Shown here piece after piece: positions 32,181 to 41,480 of a stretch of 64,000 nt of DNA. The position numbers and the translations under genes were made by a program. A model generated the notes under the pieces. The model was not told where the DNA came from, did no database searches, and saw only the letters and a list, made by a program, of their open reading frames with translations. The stretch is taken from NCBI GenBank assembly GCA_021234155.1, contig JAJEKV010000035.1, forward strand, positions 4,604,224 through 4,668,223. Reading direction: 5' to 3'. Every line of letters begins with the position of its first letter. Within the stretch, counting starts at the first letter, position 1. Source of the stretch: Isoetes taiwanensis (taxonomy: Eukaryota > Streptophyta > Lycopodiopsida > Isoetales > Isoetaceae).

Positions 32181-32489
32181 CAAATTCAAGTACAAATATT
32201 GAGATTAAATTAAAAAAGCACAAGACCTGGAAGTTAATTGGGATACATTTAAGTCCTCATCACTTTGGACTACTTGGTCACTCCCTGAAGATTACAGAAG
32301 ACAACTCAAATAATGAATACAATAATCTAAGAATTCAAATTAAACAATCAGGAATGAATTATTCTGCTCAAGGGGATGTTGTTATTCCCCATCATGGATC
32401 CAATCATTGCTGCAAGTTTTGTACCTTTATCTTGTACAGATAGTGCTGCAGCTTGTACATTTGGTGCAGGTTCTTTTATTGGTCGCTCT

Positions 32490-32738
32490 TCATGAACTTC
32501 TTTGAACTTTCAAACCTTGCACCTGCAATATCGCAAGGGTTGAGTTTATGTTGTCCATGACATCCTTCTCAACCTCTTCTTCATTGCCTTGCAAGTTCTG
32601 TTGCCCCATCGCATCATTCCCATCATTCTTTTGACCTCTCCCTCTCAAAGGATACTTTCTAGTAACCTTGGCTTTGGTCCGAACAATTTGCTTTGGCCTT
32701 GCCACCTCCTTTCTTTTGCTAGTCTCTTCTTTATTCAA
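32490..32738 (-). pseudogene. Basic/acidic linker frame, likely upstream exon
   Basis: 82 codons beginning MNKEETSKRKEVARPKQIVR, with RKYPLRGRGQKND and then QGNEEEVEKDVMD. Charge-patterned, no domain. It stands 300 bp upstream, in transcription order, of the FCP1-like region on the same strand, so it may be its N-terminal extension. Open reading could also be chance. Confidence 0.35.
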
Positions 32739-33403
32739 TGTCTTCTTTTCCTTCCCTCGCCTTCTTCACAACCACATCAACTTTTTCTTCTTGATCTTGC
32801 TTCTCGCTTCTTCCCCGGTTGGAGTGTCTAAGACATACCGAATCTCCTCATCTAAAAAGCAGCCTTTTGTTTCTTCCCTCGATTTTATCGCCAATTCTTA
32901 ATCGCATTGGGGTCACCTGTCCCCGAAAAATTCTCTTTCAATATCGAATCATCCCCGACATGTCTCAACCTTCTTCTCTTCGTGCTAGTAGAAGGGGACT
33001 TCAATTGGTCGGATTGCACATCTACTACATCTTCAATTGCCCGACCACATATTTGATCCCAAATCTGATTTCCTGAAACTTAATCTAGGATCAAAGGAAG
33101 CAACCTCGCTCAATCCCAACAGAATGCTCAAGCCAAGCTCAACATAAAGGTCTTCGTGAACTAGACATTCACATTTCAAACATTTGCCTTCCTTTAACAA
33201 GGCAAAGACACATCACATGATATTCATGTGAGCAATCAAGAATTAAAGAAAGCTTGTACTTATCGTGAAATCCCAAACCACAAGCATTACAAAAATTTTG
33301 TAAAAACCCGGAAGATTTCTCTTGATGGTGTTGATGCGAGAAAGTTGAATTCGTGATGTCTTCTAGATCAAGGTTTTTTGCATATTCCTTGGTCGCCTTG
33401 ATG

Positions 33404-34334
33404 TCACCATCCAGTTGAATTAATTCTCGCCTCCAAATTTCCCTTCTTCAAAAAATCAGATCTGGATCTCCGTGTCCGCATAATGACTCCATGGACTCTG
33501 CAAAGATACTCCTCAAACATTAACTTTCTCTCCAACTCCTTTATTTCATGTTCTACTTCACAAGTCATGAATGGGCCCCTCTTTTCAACAAGCAAAGATT
33601 TCAATTGTTCCATCTTTGTGTCTTTTTTTCGGTTAGCCTTTTAAAAATTTTGTCATTTGACTTTTCTTCACCGCCAGGGCTAACAACTATATCCTCGCAT
33701 TTCTTTTTCCATCCGAAGTTTTCTTGATCATAAGTTTTTCCAGATTCTCTGTCACTATCTGCAGATTCATTCGTTTCAAGTTTGTCCGATCAAGTTTACT
33801 ACTTGCTACCTCTTTTGCTCGAAAACTGAGGCTTTGAATCAATTTCTTGTTTCTCTTTAAAACCCCGAACTCTCGGCCGCTATGCACAAAACCAACCCGT
33901 TGCACCATATGCAGCCCAATTGATTTGATGGCCTTCAGGATCTTCAAGACCTTCTTGGCAATTTTCCCAAGCAAATGCAAGGGCAAATTGCTTCCTAACT
34001 TCATTGTTTGAAACCCCATCTGGATAAAGAATCCTTAACAAACTGTCCAATTTGGCCTTCGATGTGGTGAATAGCAAAGAACTTTAGTGCCGACCTTCGA
34101 CTTGAAATTGAGGGGTTCTTGCCAAACCGATTCCCACTGTTCTTGTGTAACATTATTTGCCGCCCAATTGAATCTGCTCCTCGAGGTCGCAAAACCATGG
34201 TTTGAAAGGCCGTGTATCCTTTCGAAATCATCAGCTGTAACTGCCTCCTCTACCATTGTAATCGATTCACGAATGTAAGTTCCGGATAATTGATCTATGA
34301 TGTGAGCGGGAGAAAAACAGAGCAAAAGAAACAC
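33404..34334 (-). pseudogene. Unknown multi-frame coding remnant, inner unit
   Basis: Minus strand, in order: ESITMVEEAVTADDFERIHG, RSRFNWAANNVTQEQWESVW, then in another frame KAKLDSLLRILYPDGVSNNE and FALAFAWENCQEGLEDPEG, then basic GVLKRNKKLIQSLSFRAKE, ENLEKLMIKKTSDGKR and finally KSLLVEKRGPFMTCEVEHEI with ELERKLMFEEYLCRVHG (coiled-coil character). Protein-like sequence persists across frames over 900 bp, which argues for a real decayed gene. No family recognised. Same strand as, and upstream of, the FCP1-like frame, so it may be the 5' part of the same cargo gene. Confidence 0.4.
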
Positions 34335-34465
34335 AAATTGGGATCAAAAAAAAAGGAAGGTGCCTGGAAGCTAGGTGCGCGCGGGAACCGAGGTCGAGAT
34401 TGTGGGAGGTACAACTACGGGTTGCTAAGTGCTTGGAAGTGCTTTAGGTGCTAAGTGCTTTCGCG

Positions 34466-34502
34466 TTTTTTTGGGTAGCATTACCATAATTACAACCAGC
34501 TG
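34466..34502 (-). repeat. Right inverted repeat of inner element
   Basis: TTTTTGGGTAGCATTACCATA followed by ATTACAACCAGCTG is the reverse complement, with few changes, of 25292-25326. AAGTGCTTTAGGTGCT at about 34437, just inside it, is also found just inside the left repeat but in direct orientation. Confidence 0.6.
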
Positions 34503-34964
34503 GGATTGACTTAGGAGTATCAAATGGGGTGAATTCTAGGTACAACCGGGAGGTATCTTGCAATCTCATAACTGATCGAGGCGTGGATAACTGTTGGATA
34601 TCCTTGGTCCCAAATTTCTGCAATTCTGCAAACACTAAGTCAGTAGACCTGTGACAACATCAATAAACATTAGTTAAGGCACTTGTTTGCAGCGAATCTA
34701 TATTGTTTGCAGCGAACAATATCAAGCCTGGTGAGTTGACAACCATTCAAGAGGGTCATGCACCAGGCTTTTTACTCTCTTTTCGATGTTCCTGTTTATA
34801 TATATCTAAAGTGCCCCCTAAAATGAGCGAAAGGATCTCATCCTGTGGGGCACTTTAGATACAATAAACAGACAAGCAAAAGAGACTAAGCCACCAGATG
34901 GAAGAGACTAAGCCAGGATGAAAGAGACCTGAGTACAAGCATCGAGACTTCCCAAACCTTGCTT

Positions 34965-35720
34965 TCACCCCTCTTTGGACTTACTTGTGTCTATTGGTTC
35001 TTGTGGTACCACTCGAACACCAAAAGCCAAAAGCCATGTCTTAGTCATAATGTGGCCACAACTGGGGTTGCAGCAGATTCTAGAGTGTCTGCAAAACAAA
35101 TTCAAAATCAATAGAGTCTTTAGACGAGGGTTAGAGATGATAATATTTACCTCAAATGGTGTGATAGACATGGAATGTGATACTGGTGACTGCATTCTGC
35201 TATCACAACTGGCAACATTTTACCCTCCCATTTCAGACAACGTCCACAAAATGGACAACCTTCATCACCCTCTTCTTCTGCCTCAGGAAGCATTGGAAGT
35301 GCAGGATCTAAAGGAGTGTCATGACCACTACGCTCAGAAAAAATCTCAAATCTTTGCATTCGAGGTAGCAGCTCCAGCAGTTAGCAGTAAGTCTTCACAT
35401 GCCTTTAGCTCAATTTCAGTTTCTTTTAATTCCTTATTTAATTGTTTCAGCCCAGGCAACACTGTACCATTTAGCTCTTCATCCTTTGTTTAAACACAAC
35501 CCTAACACCCTCTGCTTTGCTTTCGATTTGCTGTCATGATTGATTGCCATCCATGCAAATCAGCTCTAATTTCTCGATGTTTTATGCTCCATCAACTCAA
35601 TCTTTCTTTTAATATCATTTTTCCTATCCTCGTTTGCTTGCAATCGTTGCTTGCATCTATCAAACCTAGCTGATGTTGTAGCCAACCATTCCTTCACAAG
35701 TCTGCCATAGTCTGCAAAAC
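34965..35720 (-). pseudogene. Coiled-coil/RING-like zinc-finger protein remnant
   Basis: In transcription order: RLVKEWLATTSARFDRCKQR and KNDIKRKIELMEHKT (35700-35570), DEELNGTVLPGLKQLNKELK and ETEIELKACEDLLL (35490-35400) give two coiled-coil segments. GCPFCGRCLKWEGK..VIAECSHQYHIPCLSHHL (35270-35150) then has the C-x2-C...C-x-H-x2-H-x2-C pattern of a RING-type finger. After an intron-like gap, ICCNPSCGHIMTKTWLLAFG (about 35090-35030) could be its last C-x-x-x-C pair. RING proteins are usually ubiquitin or SUMO ligases; with a ULP1-like frame elsewhere in the element, a SUMO/ubiquitin theme is possible but unproven. Frame changes make it a pseudogene or multi-exon gene. Confidence 0.5.
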
Positions 35721-35769
35721 AAAACACTACGTATATGTCAGCCTCCTAACATAGTAAGCCACGTACTGA

Positions 35770-36470
35770 TGGAAAACCACAATCATACACCACACAACAC
35801 AAGGTAGTCTCTACACACCACCACATACCACACACCACACAACATACGCTGCACAGTACACACCACACAACACACTGTGGTGGTGGTGGTGGTGTCTGTG
35901 ATGGTGGTGGTGGTGGTGGTGGTGTGGTGGTGGTGGTGGTGGGGTGTGTGGTGGTGGTGGAGTGTGGTGGTGGTGGAGTGTGGTGTGGGACATGGTGGAG
36001 TGTGGTGATGGGGTGTGGTGTGGTGGTGGTGGAGGTGGGGGTGTGGTGGTGGGGTGTGGTGTGGTTGTGATGGAGTGTGGTGATGGTGGATTGTGGTGTG
36101 GGACATGGTGGAGTCTGGTGGTGGAGTGTGGTGTGGGACATGGTGGAGTGGGGGTGTGGTGGTGGGGTGTGGTGTGTGGTTGTGGTGGAGTGTGGTGGTG
36201 GTGGATTGTGGTGGTGGATTGTGGTGTGGGGACATGGTGGAGTCTGGTGGTGTAGTGTGGTGGTGGTGGAGTGTGGCGGTGGTAGAGGAGTGTGGTGGTG
36301 GTGGTGGAGTGTGGTGGTGGTGGAGGAGTGTGGTGATGGTGGTGGTAGAGTGTGGTGGTGGTGTGTGGCGTGGGAGTGTGGCGGTGGGAGATGGTAGAGT
36401 GTAGTGGTGGGAGATCGTGGGGTGTGGTGTGGGACATGATGGATGCCAACAACTCACCACCACCACACAT
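35770..36470 (-). repeat. CCA/TGG satellite array, right copy (mirror image)
   Basis: ACCACAC-rich sequence (35780-35865), then about 590 bp of TGGTGGTGG/GTGTGGTGG (35870-36460). It is the reverse complement in arrangement of the array at 20885-21835. It probably lies in an intron of the minus-strand coiled-coil/RING frame, so in both arrays the CCA strand is the sense strand of the host gene. Confidence 0.95.
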
Positions 36471-36669
36471 ACCTCATCTATCATTCTGGCATCCATTGCA
36501 CGAAATGCCCCACAGATGGCATCATAGAGACACAACATGACAATACAGCCAACATGATGCAAAATGGTAGTAGACATACCTGATTCTTGAAGTGGATTTG
36601 ATGTTACCTTTTCTATGTTGATAGAAACAATCTAGATCAAGCTTGAGATTTTTTTCTGTTGTAACACAA

Positions 36670-37080
36670 CTAATAATTGAACATACCTGCAATGGCATGT
36701 TTTGGTCTCAGAACATTGCTCTGCTTTTCTGTTTTGATTGTGAGTTCAGATTGAATGTGTGGTCTAGAGGAACCTGATTTGGTTATTTCCCTATCATCTT
36801 CATCATCCCTGTCACTTTTACTATTTTCTTCCTCGTCAGGTTGGATTTGCCTATGCTTTCTCTTGGGTCTAGAAGAACTGGCCTCGGCTTTCTCATCGGG
36901 AGTTTTATAATAATCCAAGAAGCTCTTCCAATTAATGCCTCCCCCCTTTATATGCATAATAATGTCATTACTTGCCGGGTTCCGTAAGCCATTCCACCCC
37001 ATGTATGTGGCTTCCCCAGAATTCTTTTGTAAATTTGCATGAACTCTTTGTATTGTTCATTGCTTAGATTCTTCAACCTG
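36670..37080 (-). pseudogene. Charged unknown ORF near the right end
   Basis: Minus strand. LSNEQYKEFMQIYK at about 37060 precedes, after a frame change, MGWNGLRNPASNDIIMHIKG (from 37002), NWKSFLDYYKTPDEKAEA, a nuclear-localisation-like RPKRKHR, an acidic DEEENSKSDRDDEDD stretch and a C-terminal RPKHAIAGMFNY. It is probably an upstream exon of the coiled-coil/RING frame, separated from it by the TGG array. No family recognised. Confidence 0.4.
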
Positions 37081-37490
37081 TACAAGAAAACATATGCCTT
37101 AATTTTTCAGTTTGAACAAAACATTTGGGGGAAAATACACAGTGCCAGATTTATTTGGAACTCTGTCACCCCAAAGCTTCTTTAGATCTTAAGTGGGGCA
37201 CAATCTCTTGTTTGAGGAGAGATTTCATCGTGTAACCAGTGGCGTTCAATTCCGACTCCATTAGGGTTCAATCGGCAAGAAGCGGCAAAAAAACAGAGGA
37301 AGAGGTGATTCTTTCTTAATTCAAAAAGGTGGACAATGACGTAGCATAAAATTCAAAATAACCGACGCTCATTAATTCGCACTCCCGCAATCTCCGCTTC
37401 GGTATGCACCACCCGATTCTACCACAAAGGTGGTGCCAAAATGTGGCGTCAAAATGCACGTTTTTGATACACCACAGCGTGCTTTTACCC

Positions 37491-37553
37491 CAAATGAAAT
37501 CTTGTACAATAAAGATTCACCAACATGAATTTAAAGCTCCATGCATCAACATG
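37491..37553 (+). repeat. Segmental duplication, copy A (right end)
   Basis: Starts with the right CAAA target duplication. CAAATGAAATCTTGTACAAT and CACCAACATGAATTTAAAGC match 46614-46676 in copy B, after which the copies diverge at CATCAA. This is the 3' boundary of the duplication. Confidence 0.85.
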
Positions 37554-38740
37554 ATGGCAGTTGATCTGGCTCTCTCTTAGTGATCTTGATCCCGTTATTA
37601 GGCGTACTCTTAGTCCTCCTTTTTGGTGCCTTATCTGGGAGCAGGTCCTTGCCTTTTGCCTCTCTTTGCTTCTTCGGTTCCTCCCTTTTCGGCCAAGCTT
37701 TGTTGCCTTTCTTTTTTTTTCTTCTTCCTCAGTTTTCGGATGCCCCCCTTCTGCTCCTTTGTATCTCGCTGAGCTTTCTTCTTGATCCACCAGTTCGTCC
37801 CGTTGCTGTGTTTCTTGGTTGTGCTCCTGCCTCTGTTCTATGTGCTACTCCTCATGCTCTTTGGTGGAGTTCTCTTGATTCTCTATTCTCGTCCACTTCT
37901 TGGCCTACCACAGTCGTCGGATCTGCCAATCCTATGGCCCAGACTGTATGTTGGAGCCTCTGGGCACCTTTCGTTTCACTTATGCTCATTTATGATTGGG
38001 GGTGCCTATGATTTTGAGATGTCAAACTGATGGTATATCGAACCTCTATACGGCTTCGCTTAAGATTTTAGAATATGAAATATGGGAGCTCGAACCTCTA
38101 CCAAAATAACTCAATGTCCTAATAAAACTATTTTAACCAATTTAACCAATGAGCTAACGTGACTATTTTTTATTTTTATCTTAAATTTATGTTTTTTTTT
38201 GTAATAACCCATTGAATTGTTTTGGGGATATGGTCTATGGTTTCGGGAATTATATCCATATTAAATTTCCTTGGAACCCCCTGTTATTTTGCTACATATC
38301 CTAGCCTTGTGTTCCACGGCGAGGACTTGGATGCTTTTCTTTCTGTCTTTGTTTGGCTTCCTCACCCATTATTTGGTGCATGCCATGTCTGGCATCCCCT
38401 CAATCACCTCACTGGCGCCAAAAATCGGCTTGCAAGTTGGAGCTAGACAACTAAGAAGGAAGAATACAAATGGCGAACCCTAAGGTGTCTATTTATAGAA
38501 TATAATAGAATAGAAATTATTGTCCCTTGTGCCCTGAGGCCCATGGACTTATGTAGCATGGGCGAGCTCCCTAAAGGGTGCTACTAGCACATCACGCTGG
38601 TTTATTGTAGTCTTTTCTGAAGGCTTCCTTGGTTCCTATTAGTAACGGCACCCCGCTTAGAATCGGCATCACGGCCGTGCGGTGGTGCGTCGTTATCAAT
38701 CAGCTTTAAGCTGAGAATTTCTTGGGCGACTATGACTCGC
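37554..38740. other. No gene recognised
   Basis: Pyrimidine-rich on the plus strand (37570-37900). The minus-strand reading starting MDQEESSARYKGAEGG (37790-37485) is Lys/Arg/Glu-rich and might be a LINE ORF1 relic, but nothing confirms it. The remainder is AT-rich and featureless. Confidence 0.4.
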
Positions 38741-39482
38741 CTCTTGGGCGGTTCATATTACAAGCCCTTTTTCTTTGTGTATTTCCCTATGTCTGATCAT
38801 CATCTCTTGTATTGCATCTGCCAGATCTTTCATTGTTTCTGTCCTTATCATTAGGGTGTTTACTGGCTGACCCCATCTTATGTTTCTATATTTGTTTCTG
38901 ATGTCTCCGTACATTGGGCACTCATTGAGTAGGTGATTCTCATCCTCCACTTTCCCGGTATCACAGATTCTGCATATCCGGTTGTCCTTTTCTACTTTCC
39001 TCCATCTGTCCTTCTCAATTCTTAGATCGTGGCTCCCCATCCTAAATTTCGCTAGGGTATCTCTTCTTGCCTTTCCTAGCAGATTGTCTCGATACATTTG
39101 TTGCCGTATCTGCTGTTCTGGATTGGAGACTGTCATAAGCCAAAGTGTTTTGGGTCCTGCGTGTTTTTGCAGCCAGGCCCGCGTAGCCTTGTCTGCCTAG
39201 TCCTCATTCCATTTCCCCTCATCTACTAGGTTGCTCAGGTTCATTCCCGTTTCTCAAGTCCACATTGCCACATCCTTAAACCATCCACTGCCTGTGATGA
39301 TGTGTGATTTTGTTGACTCGCTGATTGCAATAGTCGACAACTTCCCTGGTTTCCCCCCTGCATTGTCTTTTATTAGGTATCTGATAGTTTTCTTCCATGC
39401 TCTCACCTCCATTGGTTTCTGCCCTGTCTCGTATATCATGACTGTTAGCGGTGTGTTTGTCCGCACTCCCGTTTATGCCACT
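38741..39482 (-). pseudogene. LINE ORF2 C-terminal fragment
   Basis: Minus strand, 39466 down to 38753, in two frames. First block: TPLTVMIYETGQKPMEVRAW and STIAISESTKSHIITGSGWF; second block: PEQQIRQQMYRDNLLGKARR, LAKFRMGSHDLRIEKDRWRK, then RICRICDTGKVEDENHLLNE and CPMYGDIR. The RICxxCxxxxxEDExHxLxxCP finger after (A)KFRxGxHxLxIExxR is the usual C-terminal end of certain non-LTR retrotransposon polymerases (L2/CR1/Jockey-like as well as some plant groups). RT and endonuclease are absent, so this is a 5'-truncated copy. It ends at TAA near 38752 and is bounded upstream by the LTR-element remnant. Confidence 0.6.
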
Positions 39483-39648
39483 GTCTGAGTTCTAGCTAAC
39501 TCTTTGTGCTATAATATAATTTTTTTTTCCATTTCGAGGTTCATGCTTGGGATTTCAACTCCAAGATTGAAGATCTAGACTGTTAGTGCTACTTGAAAAA
39601 TGGCCAGTGCTCGAGCTTGGTCAACTAAGATCATGGCTCTGATACCAT
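39483..39648 (-). other. Internal remnant and PBS of a minus-strand LTR element
   Basis: GGCTCTGATACCA at 39635-39647 is the exact reverse complement of the 13-nt initiator-Met primer site TGGTATCAGAGCC and abuts the LTR at 39649. Only about 150 bp of internal sequence remains before LINE sequence begins. Confidence 0.8.
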
Positions 39649-40912
39649 TGTGATGCCCCTGCTGACACGTATAGAACTGGAGTCCATCCCTCCTATCAGT
39701 GCAAGCCCGCTAAACATGAGGCCAACTACCTATCATCGGGCTCTTGATGGTGAGGAAGAACCCATCAAGGCAGAATAGACGTGTTGTTCGTCCCATCTCC
39801 CTTGGGATCTACCTAGTTGTGGAAGCACATAAAACATGAGCACATGGCATCTCATAGAATACATATCCACTTCGAAGGGTGACTCACCATAACACAACAT
39901 CTGAAACAACAACATCAGTAGCATCAACAAAGAGGAGAAATCCTACCCAAGGCTCAGACTCATGGGGATCGACTGACGGCTTGGGGTCTCCAAAAGTCAA
40001 TGCAGACAGAATTCATAAGAATGGATTTGGTTGGCACAGAACATGGTCGTTGGGTAGTCTACTCTGTCCGCCCCTCCTGTAAATACTTTGCAGATAGGCT
40101 GCTAAGTATTGGGAATGTGACCGTAGCCTGCCGGATGCATAGTCAGAGGGACTACTCCTGGGTTGCATCTCCCCATTCCCGATGAGGCAGTCAGGAGGGG
40201 ATTACTTCCCCCCAAAATTTATATGCCAACTACAGGCGAGCTAGAGAGCCACTGCTCGTACACGATTTGAACCTCACTAAGGCGACACATCACCCAGGAG
40301 GCCCATACCTTGCACACTCAATGGCAAGCTATTAGGCCTAGCCCACAACATTTCCCGGCCATCGCTACGCACCAGAGGGATCAACTGTAGCCGGACAAGC
40401 CTTCCTTTTCAGCCGATCTAACCCTGTCACCCACAACTAGGCTATCTAGACACATCATCTATGAAGGCTCTAAGGCTCTAGAGCCTTTTTAAGGCTCTAG
40501 AGCCTCTAAGGCCTCTAGAGCCTTTCTAGATCCTCTAAGGCTAAGAAAGGACGCAAACTCGGCTTAATGCTGGTCAAGAAACTAGCATTGCATAACAGAT
40601 TCTTGGCTCGCTCCTCTGATGACATCCATGCTGGCGGAATGGCTCGAGATGGTCGAGTCTTGACGATCCGCTTGGGAATGCAAGCTCCACGGGTTTCTAA
40701 CATGACGCTTTTAGGCTTGGAATCTAAAAGGTCACTTAGGGCTCTGCCACGTGGCAAAGGGTATATGCACATGTTAATGGGGACGTGTACAATATAATGG
40801 TTCCATCGGTTGTACCCTAGTTGCCGTGTACATGTCGTTGGGGTCGAGATGTACTAGTGATGCAGTAATATAATATATGTTTTCATACCATATATTATGT
40901 TGGGACATCACA
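39649..40912 (-). mobile_element. LTR (1264 bp) of a truncated retrotransposon, minus orientation
   Basis: Bounded by TGTGATGCCCC on the left and GGGACATCACA on the right, the inverted termini of an LTR. The PBS beside the left edge shows it is a 5' LTR transcribed right to left. Its partner LTR and coding region are missing. Layout and short shared strings suggest a distant relation to the 53.2-kb LTR. Its right edge lies exactly where homology to copy A starts (40913), so the element interrupts the Merlin remnant of copy B. Confidence 0.85.
40464..40540. repeat. Palindrome cluster AAGGCTCTAGAGCCTT
   Basis: Within the minus LTR, AGGCTCTAGAGCCT and near copies occur about four times in 77 bp, each self-complementary. 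They could fold into hairpins in the LTR transcript (terminator-like or polyadenylation-associated), or simply be an expanded palindrome. Confidence 0.85.
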
Positions 40913-41480
40913 ATGGGAACACGTGATGGGTTCAAGTGGAAGTCCAAGGGCAACCATTGCAATTACAGCTGTTCACTTTGCAAGAGAACTTAGTTTATTG
41001 GTAGTAAGCTTATTTTATCTCATATGCTCATGGTTATATACTATTAGAGCATCAAGATGCCTCCAGAGCAAGCAAGAATGGCATACAAGATACAGAGTAA
41101 GCATATTATGGCAGAATTAGGTTGTACATGGTCTCGGAGAAGATTGATGAAGTTGATGAGTGTGAATTTGGAAAGCAAAAATATAATAAAGGTACACGAA
41201 TTGAGGATCAGAGGGTTTTTGATGGCATTGAGCGAGTTTCTGATAGAATGTTTATGGTGCCTGTAGAGAACCGGACATAAGAGACTCTTACAGATATTAC
41301 TTTTGATTATATAGCACTAGAAAAGGATATGATTCTGAGTGGTTAGAACGTTGACGTTTGAGTTCTATAACGTGGAAGAGATTACTTCACAGCACCCCAT
41401 GTGGATTCAATTTGGTTCGCTCTGTCCTTGTTATGGAACTCAAAAGACATTGTACGAATCGTATTTGTTTTCATATAATA
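40913..41480 (+). pseudogene. Merlin/IS1595-like transposase pseudogene, copy B
   Basis: Paralogue of the copy A remnant. It begins inside the zinc ribbon (FKWKSKGNHCNYSCSLCKR), followed in other frames by PPEQARMAYKIQSKHIMAEL and EKIDEVDE-like sequence, then an ESKNIIKVHELR/GFLMAL region. The 5' part was removed by the LTR at 40912. Distinct substitutions from copy A show long independent decay. Confidence 0.7.

Larger units (their letters stand above)
18771..37490 (+). mobile_element. 18.7-kb composite DNA transposon with 4-bp TSD
   Basis: Left end GGGTAAAAGCACGCT(A)TGGTGT and right end, in reverse complement, GGGTAAAAGCACGCT(G)TGGTGT form 22-bp TIRs with one mismatch. CAAA at 18767-18770 and 37491-37494 is the target duplication. 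The uninterrupted site AACAGTGCAAATGAAATC is present in paralogous copy B at 46608-46625, proving insertion. Inside are two diverged transposase genes (plus strand, 19.0-23.0 and 25.9-29.2 kb) with DFAENY, SDGxxxQFK and SHGKGEHDGxG motifs. Minus-strand frames resemble FCP1/NIF phosphatase, ULP1 protease and a RING/coiled-coil protein. Another inverted repeat pair (25306/34488) suggests an inner nested element. A 4-bp TSD and this transposase type would fit the Sola superfamily, but that is from memory and tentative. Confidence 0.85.

Noticed and set aside
35746-36577. Similar Pro/Thr/His and Gly/Val/Trp frames
   Set aside because: Same repeat artefact in the right array.
37561-38030. Hydrophobic Leu/Phe-rich plus-strand ORFs
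   Set aside because: Result of a pyrimidine-rich strand; no conserved pattern or transmembrane family recognised.
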